Assembly: GCF_038096175.1 (NCBI RefSeq)
Contig: NZ_CP151099.1
Coordinates: forward strand, 5,003,484 to 5,067,483
Origin: Nostoc sp. UHCC 0302
Lineage (GTDB): Bacteria > Cyanobacteriota > Cyanobacteriia > Cyanobacteriales > Nostocaceae
Direction of reading: 5' to 3'
DNA: 64,000 nt
In this document: positions 57,500 to 64,000 of the stretch, one piece after another
Layout of the letters: every line of letters starts with the position of its first letter
Numbering within the stretch: the stretch's first letter is position 1
Translations under genes and position numbers: made by a program
The notes under the pieces: generated by a model
What the model was told of the DNA's origin: nothing
Seen by the model: the letters and a program-made list of their open reading frames with translations, nothing else
Database searches by the model: none

Positions 57500-57918
57500 A
57501 GCAGCGAGTCATCATCGATACTGGCCCATTAGTAGCCTTTATTAATCGTAGAGAGCATCTTCATACTTGGGTAATTGATACCTTAGCTACAATTGAGCAG
57601 CCTTTACTCACTTGTGAGCCTGTGATTGTAGAGACTTGTTTTTTATTGCGAAATATCTACGGTGGTCAGGATACAGTGATGTCTTTACTGGACGAGGGAA
57701 AGATATTAATTTCGATGTGTTTGAGTGAAGAAGCGGCAATAATTAAAGAATTGCTACGACAATATCAGTCAGTTCCAATGTCATTAGCAGATGCGTGTTT
57801 GGTGAGAATGACACAACTATATCCTGAAAGTGAGTTGCTAACATTTGATAGCGATTTTAGAATTTATCGGAAGAATCGTAATCAGTTAATTTCTGTGATT
57901 ATGCCAGAGGATTTGTAA
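57496..57918 (+). CDS. PIN-domain toxin (VapC family)
   Basis: The 140-residue protein has IIDTGPLVAFINRREH (first acidic residue), CEPVIVETCFLL, SLADACLVRMTQLYPESELL and TFDSDFRIYRK: the four acidic positions of the PIN nuclease. It is an RNase in characterised relatives. With the DUF2281 antitoxin it may act as an addiction module stabilising the nifD element in vegetative cells; that is inferred. Confidence 0.88.
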   Translation: MKQRVIIDTGPLVAFINRREHLHTWVIDTLATIEQPLLTCEPVIVETCFLLRNIYGGQDTVMSLLDEGKILISMCLSEEAAIIKELLRQYQSVPMSLADACLVRMTQLYPESELLTFDSDFRIYRKNRNQLISVIMPEDL

Positions 57919-57976
57919 GAACCGGGTTAAGCCAGGAGTAGTCTGGGTTAGCATTCATCTCGCGTATTAGGGGTCG

Positions 57977-58666
57977 TTATCCTGCACGACCTAATACAAA
58001 CAATAACATTTCAAACAACTCGTTGGCATTATTTGTACATCCAATAGCACCGTGTCGGCGTGACTCTGCAACGTGTTCTGGATTTCTCGAACCAGCATAA
58101 ATAATAAATGGAGTTTGATTACCGTTAGCTCGCAGCTTATCGAGGAGTGTATAACCGGCACGAGAATCAGGTGGTCGCCCCATATCGGAAATAATTGCGT
58201 CGAAACGTTGTAGAGAAATCTTTTTTAGCGCCTCATCTGTCGATGTTGCTAATACAAAACTAACTCCTAGTGCTTCAAGTGCTTGACGTTCATAAGTATT
58301 GTTATCGGGGTTATCATCCACCCAAAGGACTGTCGATCTACTTGCACGTCTTATGACGCGAGGCGTAACAACTTCAGCGACAATATCTGCGGCAATCATC
58401 GCTTCTTTCGCAATGCTCTCACGAGTCTTATCTTCATCAGGTTTAGACGCAGCAGCAGATAAAGCAGCAACAACTTCGGCTTGTTTTCTCTTTAAAGAAG
58501 CCTCAAACCCAGCCCCCTTAAGCGATAGTTCACCTAAGCTGGAGAAAAACTCACGCAAGTCCCGACCAAACCAGATCACGACAAATAAAAGTACTCCAGG
58601 GAAGATAAGCACATTGAGCAATTTTGTAATTGCATCGAGTAGTTTAACGATATCGTCGATACTCAC
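57977..58666 (-). CDS. membrane-anchored receiver-domain protein without DNA-binding output
   Basis: An N-terminal helix (LNVLIFPGVLLFVVIWFGRD, about residues 18-37) anchors the protein, followed by an Ala/Lys/Glu-rich linker and a C-terminal receiver: VLWVDDNPDNNTYER (acidic pair), FDAIISDMGRPPDSRAGYTL (phospho-Asp) and PFIIYAGSRNPE. The conserved Lys after beta5 is missing (GCTNNANELFEM), so signalling may be altered. The start is GTG 58666. Cargo of the nifD element; partner kinase unknown. Confidence 0.75.
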   Translation of the reverse strand: MSIDDIVKLLDAITKLLNVLIFPGVLLFVVIWFGRDLREFFSSLGELSLKGAGFEASLKRKQAEVVAALSAAASKPDEDKTRESIAKEAMIAADIVAEVVTPRVIRRASRSTVLWVDDNPDNNTYERQALEALGVSFVLATSTDEALKKISLQRFDAIISDMGRPPDSRAGYTLLDKLRANGNQTPFIIYAGSRNPEHVAESRRHGAIGCTNNANELFEMLLFVLGRAG

Positions 58667-58782
58667 TGTTTACCCAGCCAAAACGTCAAGTTTACTTTTA
58701 CACCAAACACTAACACATAGCTTTGCAATATTGCCCGATTATAACTTGAGCAGTATAACTATTTGTTAGACTGAAACTTTAC

Positions 58783-58916
58783 GTCTAGCTAGCCAGATTT
58801 TGGATAGTTATCTGGAATTTTTCCATATAATACCCAATATTAAAATACCATACAGAAATTTTCCGTCTAATTACCTAATTTGGGGTGGTTATCCAGAATT
58901 TTTTTGCATATTATTC
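58783..58916 (-). repeat. two imperfect ~53-bp direct repeats upstream of the receiver gene
   Basis: gtctagctagccagattttg.. (58783-58835) recurs as gtctaattacctaatttggg.. (58864-58916), both with t.ggata/tggttatc.(g/a)gaattttt cores. A third related copy (acagagaatttctgcctaat) is at 61910-61965 upstream of another minus-strand cargo gene. 58667-59090 shows no gene. Confidence 0.5.
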
Positions 58917-59089
58917 TAATCAATGCCACATCTCTGACTGTATAAGAATTTTGTGTAAGTTGCGATCGTTACAACTCAACAAAACGCCACTGCATATTTA
59001 AAGATTATCTGTAAAATGCACAAGAAGTAAACCGTTTTAGCGATCGCCCTCACTCGACAATAAATTAGGCGATCGCATTAAACTATTAC

Positions 59090-59330
59090 TACCTCAATTA
59101 ACAATCTAGGTATTTTGCTAAAATCCCGATGATTGCGCGTTAACAAAATTAATTTGCGAGATAGTGCAATGCCTCCGGCAGGCTTCGCCAACGCTGCAAT
59201 CCACGAATCCATTTTTGCAAGTTGAATACATTGAGTTTGTAATTGACTCTTGCCCCGTTTGTCGTTGGATGATGCTTAAATGATCTGTATCCGGCTTTGC
59301 GATCAGGGGCATGAAGCTTTCTCAGTTGAG
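59090..59330 (-). pseudogene. decayed VapC/PIN-domain toxin gene
   Basis: No single frame is intact, but pieces read HLSIIQRQTGQES and, in a shifted frame, QLAKMDSWIAALAKPAGGIA LSRKLILLTRNHRDFSKIPR. DSWIAA and LLTRNHRDF are the C-terminal PIN motifs of VapC. The in-frame stretch LAKPAGGIA comes from a dispersed repeat at 59169-59199, related to that at 1141-1169. It faces the same way as the HigA-like gene downstream at 59380. Confidence 0.6.
59169..59199 (-). repeat. REP-like repeat inside the PIN remnant
   Basis: aatgcctccggcaggcttcg plus ccaacgctgca is nearly the same as the repeat at 1141-1169 inside the protease gene (gcctacggcgagcttcgcta). Confidence 0.6.
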
Positions 59331-59379
59331 AAAGAAGCACGAGGAATTGATGATAAATCAATTGGGATAATAATTGAGG

Positions 59380-59613
59380 TCAAGCAATTTCATTTAGATG
59401 AGGAATATGTTCATCTTCGTAGTTTTCAATTAAGACACCAATGACTTCCATTAGAGACGCAAGCGAATGGGTTTTGTCTTCACCAACTTGATCAATAAGA
59501 TAATCTAGCATCTCAACCAATCGTTCATATTCCTCTTCAGTGTGAGGAACAAAGACATTTTTAGCAATAGATGTCCAAGCAGTAATGGTTTGAGCAATGT
59601 TAAAACTTTGCAT
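59380..59613 (-). CDS. HigA-type antitoxin, N-terminal (linker) part only
   Basis: The 77-residue protein has VFVPHTEEEYERLVEMLDYL and THSLASLMEVIGVLIENYED EH, typical of HigA-family antitoxins of cyanobacteria, but it stops before the helix-turn-helix. It may be a truncated gene or a stand-alone short form. No HigB toxin is adjacent. ATG 59613. Confidence 0.6.
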   Translation of the reverse strand: MQSFNIAQTITAWTSIAKNVFVPHTEEEYERLVEMLDYLIDQVGEDKTHSLASLMEVIGVLIENYEDEHIPHLNEIA

Positions 59614-59732
59614 TATTCTTGATCATATTCTGAGTGCGTTAATACAGCCCGGATGTAAACTTTTTGGCAATTGTAAGGTTTAGTCGAAGCAGACATTCGA
59701 GCTTGTCTTTTGTTTGCATCCTGGTCACTTAT

Positions 59733-60314
59733 TCAATTTTCAGTGGCTTCTGTTTCAAACTGCACTTGACGGTACAAATCAGCGATCGCTATTTCTACAT
59801 CCACTGATTCAAGTCGCAATATCTCGTCCAAATTATACTCAGATAGCACCCATTTCCCCTGTTCATTGCGCCGAAACACTTCTACACCCTGTTGAGCTAC
59901 TTGTACTAAGACATATTCTTGCAAGGTTGGGGATTGGCGATATTTAGCAAACTTTTTTCCCCTATCGGCTGCTTCTGTTGAAGGTGATAGCACTTCGATA
60001 ATTAAGCAGAGAAATTGTATTAATTGTGGATTATCATCGCGCTCGTCGCAAGTCACCACCACATCTGGATAAAAATACTTCTGCCCTGGTTCTACCTGCA
60101 CTTTCACATCTACAATGTATACTTCACAGGAGCGATCTGCTAGAGTATCATCTAAGAGCTTAAAGAAATTTGCACAAACCCGGTTATGGTTGCGTGTACC
60201 ACCACTCATCGCCACAACTTCGCCATCCCAATATTCGTAACGTTGCTCTTGGGTGGGTTCCCAAACTAGATATTCTTCTGCACTCATCAAAATGCGATCA
60301 GGTAACGCAACCAT
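59733..60314 (-). CDS. Uma2/DUF820-family putative endonuclease (intact)
   Basis: The 193-residue protein begins MVALPDRILMSAEEYLVWEP, then RYEYWDGEVVAMSGGTRNHN, QKYFYPDVVVTCDE, LCLIIEVLSPSTEAADRGKK (acidic and Lys of the PD-(D/E)XK fold) and the C-terminal IADLYRQVQFETEATEN. The family is abundant in cyanobacteria, with uncertain biological function. This is the only complete copy of the four in the window; its C-terminus matches the remnant at 1744-1909. Confidence 0.85.
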   Translation of the reverse strand: MVALPDRILMSAEEYLVWEPTQEQRYEYWDGEVVAMSGGTRNHNRVCANFFKLLDDTLADRSCEVYIVDVKVQVEPGQKYFYPDVVVTCDERDDNPQLIQFLCLIIEVLSPSTEAADRGKKFAKYRQSPTLQEYVLVQVAQQGVEVFRRNEQGKWVLSEYNLDEILRLESVDVEIAIADLYRQVQFETEATEN

Positions 60315-60433
60315 CGTTTAAGCGGGCAATGATTTCCTTTTCTAAGATAGCGAAAAAGGACGTTCTCTTTTTATCCAGCAGATTCTTTCTGGCGATCGCA
60401 CTTACTAAAACTTTCTTCGCTGATTTTTGTAGT

Positions 60434-61012
60434 TCAATCTGGGAAAGCCAAACCAGTCATTGGATCACGGATATACAGCCCTAGTGTAAGGCTCCGCATC
60501 GCTTCATCCCAAACAGGTGTTAGCTGCTCTGCTTGATCTGCCCAATAATCGAATGTAATCAAGCATTGAACATTCGACCCCAAACCAATGCAAATCCGCG
60601 AAAAAGCTTCGCGTGGCTCTGTCTGGGTGTCAATAAATTTAATCTCTGTCCAGACAATTCTGGCGGTTTGGCGCTTGACGGTAAAGATTTCTCCCTTCTC
60701 AATCACGTCGCGCCCGTCGTCTTCTATGACTTTCTTCAAAGTGGGTTTTAGCGGAAACTGGCTCCAGTCATTGGGTGGTAGACGATTGAAAGATACTTCC
60801 AGACAACAATCATCGTCGGGTGGTTTTTTATCAACGAACTTGAACGATTTTTCTTGTGGCTCCAAAATCCAGCTTTGGGGAACATTGAAGCGAACAGCCC
60901 CCCGATCGCCTACAAAAATTTTGTAGCCTGATGGAGATTCCCAGCGATGATCAGGTTTTAGTTCAAGCGTTTTTTTAATCCACTGGAGATTGCTTTTCTT
61001 ACGCTTTGCCAT
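60434..61012 (-). CDS. conserved hypothetical protein of cyanobacteria
   Basis: The 192-residue protein MAKRKKSNLQWIKKTLELKP ... RESPSGYKIFVGDRGAVRFN-like central part, with CCLEVSFNRLPPNDWSQFPL and ICIGLGSNVQCLITFDYWAD, has no catalytic motif I can name. It is soluble, mixed alpha/beta. ATG 61012 is preferred to TTG 61030. Cargo of the nifD element. Confidence 0.6.
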   Translation of the reverse strand: MAKRKKSNLQWIKKTLELKPDHRWESPSGYKIFVGDRGAVRFNVPQSWILEPQEKSFKFVDKKPPDDDCCLEVSFNRLPPNDWSQFPLKPTLKKVIEDDGRDVIEKGEIFTVKRQTARIVWTEIKFIDTQTEPREAFSRICIGLGSNVQCLITFDYWADQAEQLTPVWDEAMRSLTLGLYIRDPMTGLAFPD

Positions 61013-61151
61013 AGTATTGTTGCCTGCCAATCTGCTGAAGAGGGCGATCGCTTAGATTGAGTCATAGGCGATCGCCCACTTTGTTAATCGTATCAAATTG
61101 TTAGCGATCGGGTGTGTTGCGTTGCGCGAAACACACCGTCAACAATTAAAG

Positions 61152-61709
61152 CTAACTACTTTGACCTAACTCAAATAGACTTTTTCCATTGGCAAGGGGC
61201 AACACATAAGCAACCTCGCCTAGCTCGGCTCTATCTGTTCCAAAGAACGTGCCTCGATGTTCAGGAGTAATTAGCAACTGAGTTGTTTTTGGAGTTGATA
61301 CTGAACTGATGTATATCTCGACATAACCTCGCAACTCAAAATTTGCTGCTTCTCGAAGTTCTTCATTAAGGGCATTTGGTTGCAGAATGAATAAGCCTGT
61401 GTCATTCCCATTTAGAGGAAATGTAAAGCGTGACTTTTTTATCTCTCCTATACCGTCAAAAACACTGCTGACAGGGCCATTTACACCAGTCGTATCCAAA
61501 ACGGTGAGGATCTTGTCAGGCTCTAGTCCAGGTGTTCTAGTTGTAACAACAAGTGAGAGAAATACGAGTTCATTTGTGACATTAGCAATCGTAAGAAAAT
61601 AACCTTGAAGTATATTTCTTGCTAGTGGGCTAAGTTCAGGTCTTGTATCTGTAATTCTCTTTGGAAGTTGAGGCTTAAGAAGAAGTTCAAACGTTGAGAT
61701 AAAAGCCAT
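61152..61709 (-). CDS. hypothetical protein
   Basis: The 185-residue protein MAFISTFELLLKPQLPKRIT ... LSPLARNILQGYFLTIANVT NELVFLSLVVTTRTPGL is beta-rich; I recognise no family. AAGGAG lies just upstream of ATG 61709. It shares the local arrangement (gene plus dispersed upstream element) with the receiver gene at 57977. Cargo of the nifD element; 61710-62211 downstream of the next gene shows no other gene. Confidence 0.55.
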   Translation of the reverse strand: MAFISTFELLLKPQLPKRITDTRPELSPLARNILQGYFLTIANVTNELVFLSLVVTTRTPGLEPDKILTVLDTTGVNGPVSSVFDGIGEIKKSRFTFPLNGNDTGLFILQPNALNEELREAANFELRGYVEIYISSVSTPKTTQLLITPEHRGTFFGTDRAELGEVAYVLPLANGKSLFELGQSS

Positions 61710-61909
61710 TAGTTTTTCTCCTTTAGGGGGCTAATTATGAATATGCAAAGCCAAATAGACAGTACCCAAATGAGTACCTTTTTATCTATGTTTTTTGCAT
61801 CAAGATTCTAAAAAATAAAGTCAACCTTGTTGTCACATAATACTGAACACCAAAAAATAATCTTGAAATACAGTCACTGAGATAACTTGGCAGGCTAACT
61901 ATTCATTAA

Positions 61910-61965
61910 ACAGAGAATTTCTGCCTAATTATGCAATTTTGGATAATTATCCATTTAATCCCCAT
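61910..61965 (-). repeat. copy of the nifD-element upstream repeat
   Basis: acagagaatttctgcctaat plus tatgcaattttggataattatcca is related to 58864-58916 (acagaaattttccgtctaat...). It lies 200 bp upstream of the minus-strand gene ending at 61709. Confidence 0.5.
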
Positions 61966-62211
61966 ATTTTGGCACTACAAAAGCCAATCGCAGGAATTAT
62001 AGCAGTTTGCAACTAAGTGAGGTACAACGGCTAAGACTTAAAGCTAGAAATTACAGATATATAGTTGTATTCAGCGGCGGTGAGTAATCTTTGTCACAAT
62101 AGTAGAGACTTTCGTCCATTCGCTGCAACACGTTATACCAAATCCCCTTGATTACTTAATAATTTGCCATTGCGAGTGAAACGACGCAATCGCAGGTTTT
62201 TGGGATTAGTT

Positions 62212-63000
62212 CTATAAGTTGTTTTGAAAAAGTTCTAGAACGCGTCGCCAGGCATCGGGAGCTGCTTCTTGATTGTAACTTGGGTGCTGAACTAAAAATG
62301 GGTATTTGTCTTTGAATAAGCCGGCAAAGAATCCGTGTCCTGCATTGTATCGAAATACACGATGATTTATTTGATGTTTTTTTAATTGTGCCTCAATTTG
62401 CTCATTTTCTTCCTGCGAAACGAATGCATCTTTTGTTCCAAAAAATGCATAAATAGTACCTTTAATTTCAGAGGTGCGATTAATAGTTGGAGTTTCTTCA
62501 CCATAACTAGAAGTGGTAATTCCACCACCGTAGAATGAAGCTGTTGCTTTGATATCAGGTAACGTCGCAGCCATATAAGCAACATGACCGCCAAAACAGA
62601 AACCAATAGTACCAATTGCATCATCTTTGACATTGGGTAAAGCTTTGAGATAGGTAATGACAGCTTGAATATCACTAAATATTTCTTGATATTTTACTTG
62701 TTGATAATATCCCAAACCAAGTCGATAACTTTCTGGGCTATAACCAATATCTGCTGGACTATAATCAGCTGCAAAACCAGGAGCAATACGTTGATACAGC
62801 GCCGGGGCTATTACTACATAACCTTGTTTAGCTATTAGTTCGGTGATATCTCGAATATTGCTGTTGACTCCAAAAATTTCATGAAAAACTATAACAGCGC
62901 CAAATATTCCTGTAGTCGCTGGTTGAGCTAAGTAAGCATCAATTTCTAAGCCATTGTTAGGTACTTTAACTTTTGTAGTGTTAATTTCGATGTTTGCCAT
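62212..63000 (-). CDS. dienelactone hydrolase-family alpha/beta hydrolase
   Basis: The 262-residue protein has VIVFHEIFGVNSNIRDITEL IAK (oxyanion/Glu), GTIGFCFGGHVAYM with the nucleophile Cys and FRYNAGHGFFAGLF with the catalytic His: the DLH Cys-His-Asp triad. It hydrolyses cyclic or aromatic esters in relatives; the natural substrate is unknown. Cargo of the nifD element; the AraC fragment just upstream may be the remains of its regulator. Confidence 0.85.
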   Translation of the reverse strand: MANIEINTTKVKVPNNGLEIDAYLAQPATTGIFGAVIVFHEIFGVNSNIRDITELIAKQGYVVIAPALYQRIAPGFAADYSPADIGYSPESYRLGLGYYQQVKYQEIFSDIQAVITYLKALPNVKDDAIGTIGFCFGGHVAYMAATLPDIKATASFYGGGITTSSYGEETPTINRTSEIKGTIYAFFGTKDAFVSQEENEQIEAQLKKHQINHRVFRYNAGHGFFAGLFKDKYPFLVQHPSYNQEAAPDAWRRVLELFQNNL

Positions 63001-63049
63001 CTTTGTTTTGACTAATCTGAGTACCCTACTACTGTAAAAAAGGTGCTAC

Positions 63050-63250
63050 TCAGGACTCTAGAAAAAAGTTGCGGGATTTTAGTAAATTATTGCGGGTTTG
63101 CAGCAATTGCTTCGGTGTAACGCCTTCAATGCGTTTAAAATATCGATTCAAGTGACTTTGATCGCAAAAACCTACTCTAGCAGCGATATCTGCAATGCTG
63201 AGTTCGCTGTGTTGCAACAGATATTTAGCTTTATCAATAGACTTGTCCGA
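63050..63250 (-). pseudogene. AraC-family regulator, C-terminal helix-turn-helix fragment
   Basis: The frame reads IDKAKYLLQHSELSIADIAA RVGFCDQSHLNRYFKRIEGV TPKQLLQTR, both HTH helices of an AraC domain, but its N-terminal part is missing and no ATG lies upstream. It ends 50 bp before the dienelactone hydrolase start. Probably a truncated regulator. Confidence 0.7.
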
Positions 63251-63400
63251 AAATTCCAAAGCCAGACTGTTCAAAGCTTTGGGGCAAAACTTTGATATCT
63301 TCGTAAATACGTAATTATAAGGCTTTGAGATAGTTAGTGATAATTTAGAGGCATAAAAATTAACTCCTAATTTCTAAAAATTTATGATTTTTGCTACTAG

Positions 63401-64000
63401 CTAAGTTGGCAGAACTAAGCTACCAATTCTTAACCTAACTAATCCGCAAACTGTTAAAATAATCTGCTCATACGTCTCAAGCTTTAAGCGAAATCTTTGT
63501 GAGGCTATGCGGAATATTTTAAGTAATCGAATCAAATGTTCAATGAATATCCGATTACTAGATAAAGCCTTATTTTCATCTTTTTGCTGTTGAGTTAATT
63601 CTCGTTTTGGTTTCTTTTTATGAGGAGTAGTGATATTCTCACCTCCTTGAAAGCCTTTATCACCTGAAAAGGGTTGAGATTTATCAAATTTATTTTGAGA
63701 TTGACGAAACAATTTTATATCTGCTGTTGGCCCAGGAACACCTACTTCTACCTCTACAATATCTTTGCCTTCTGGTATGCCAATTATCAGACTTTTTAAT
63801 GTATGTTGTCTCTTCTTTCCAGAAAAATATTTCTGTTGCTCTTTTTGGTCAGAATCCCTATATATTGGCTGTTCTAAGCTATCGACTAATAGCCTAAAAT
63901 TTGTTAATACTTCTTGAACAAATAGTAAATCACTTTCATTATTTGATACTTGTTCTAATAAACTAGCAGGTAATATATCACGAAGAATTGGTATCCAGTC
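63401..64000 (-). CDS. IS5-family (DDE_Tnp_4-like) transposase, 5' part outside the window
   Basis: The frame is continuous from the right edge to a stop at 63401 (200 codons). It reads VDSLEQPIYRDSDQKEQQKY FSGKKRQHTLKSLIIGIPEG, VPGPTADIKLFRQ and, nearer the C-terminus, SNRIFIEHLIRLLKIFRIAS QRFR. These are DDE transposase motifs of the IS5/IS1031-like group (second Asp at GPTADI, Glu at RIFIEH). It lies in the nifD element; the inverted repeats of the IS could not be delimited. Confidence 0.82.
   Translation of the reverse strand, partial: DWIPILRDILPASLLEQVSNNESDLLFVQEVLTNFRLLVDSLEQPIYRDSDQKEQQKYFSGKKRQHTLKSLIIGIPEGKDIVEVEVGVPGPTADIKLFRQSQNKFDKSQPFSGDKGFQGGENITTPHKKKPKRELTQQQKDENKALSSNRIFIEHLIRLLKIFRIASQRFRLKLETYEQIILTVCGLVRLRIGSLVLPT

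Larger units (their letters stand above)
56880..64000 (+). mobile_element. nifD excision element, left part (at least 7.1 kb; right end outside the window)
   Basis: Everything from the interrupted nifD to the right edge lies inside the element, because the nifD reading frame does not resume. Visible cargo: VapBC-like pair, membrane receiver, PIN remnant, HigA-like fragment, Uma2 gene, two unknowns, dienelactone hydrolase, AraC fragment, IS transposase. No xisA-type tyrosine recombinase gene is seen, so it must be nearer the other end. The size and full cargo cannot be judged from here. Confidence 0.85.

Noticed and set aside
56880-64000. xisA recombinase in the visible part of the nifD element
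   Set aside because: I searched the frames for a tyrosine recombinase and found only an IS5-like transposase; the gene must be beyond the edge.

Overview
This window comes from a filamentous, heterocyst-forming cyanobacterium of the Nostoc/Anabaena type. The sequence itself shows the frequent GCGATCGC (HIP1) octamer, 7-bp short tandem repeats between genes, several palindromic dispersed repeats, a nifB-fdxN-nifS-nifU-glbN-nifH-nifD cluster, and a nifD gene cut at the 11-bp site used by the heterocyst nifD excision element. The globin gene between nifU and nifH is an arrangement described in Nostoc commune.

Layout. 1-6.2 kb: end of a CHAT-domain protein, a 21-bp tandem array, a trypsin-like protease, a small P-loop kinase, a TPR protein, Uma2 nuclease remnants, an ACP phosphodiesterase homologue carrying an in-frame repeat insertion, and two tandem rhomboid proteases. 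6.3-13.4 kb (minus strand): an exopolysaccharide/cyanoexosortase operon (DegT aminotransferase, cyanoexosortase A, its partner, a Wza-like exporter, a Wzc-like autokinase). 14.1-36.4 kb: mostly housekeeping genes (degenerate GAF kinase, ictB, a WGxxGxxG protein, smpB, a LuxR-type regulator, a low-molecular-weight phosphatase, ybaB, murB, murC, nadD, gap2, thiL, a lumenal cyclophilin, efp, accB, an ArsR regulator, a GerMN protein, proS, an acyltransferase, a GT14 glycosyltransferase). 36.4-38.2 kb: a PD-(D/E)XK protein and a RelE-type toxin-antitoxin pair.

Nitrogen-fixation region (38.4-56.9 kb). A minus-strand operon reads cysE, an Asr1405-like gene, a DUF2949 gene, a possible 39-aa membrane peptide, nifV, nifZ, nifT and a 2Fe-2S protein. 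It makes homocitrate and O-acetylserine and supplies accessory factors. About 7 kb away the plus-strand operon starts: nifB (FeMo-co precursor), fdxN, nifS/nifU (Fe-S assembly), glbN (globin), nifH and nifD. Between the two operons lie a 21-bp-period array, a kinase-TPR protein, a methyltransferase-HIT fusion and a reductase. The upstream regions of both operons carry related copies of an unnamed ~150-bp element.

56.88-64.0 kb is the inside of a nifD element, whose far end, integrase gene and nifD 3' part lie beyond the window. Its visible cargo is a VapBC-type pair, a membrane-anchored receiver protein, a decayed PIN gene, a HigA-like fragment, an intact Uma2 gene, two unknown genes, a dienelactone hydrolase, an AraC fragment and an IS5-like transposase. 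All functional calls rest on motif recognition by eye; no database search was run.
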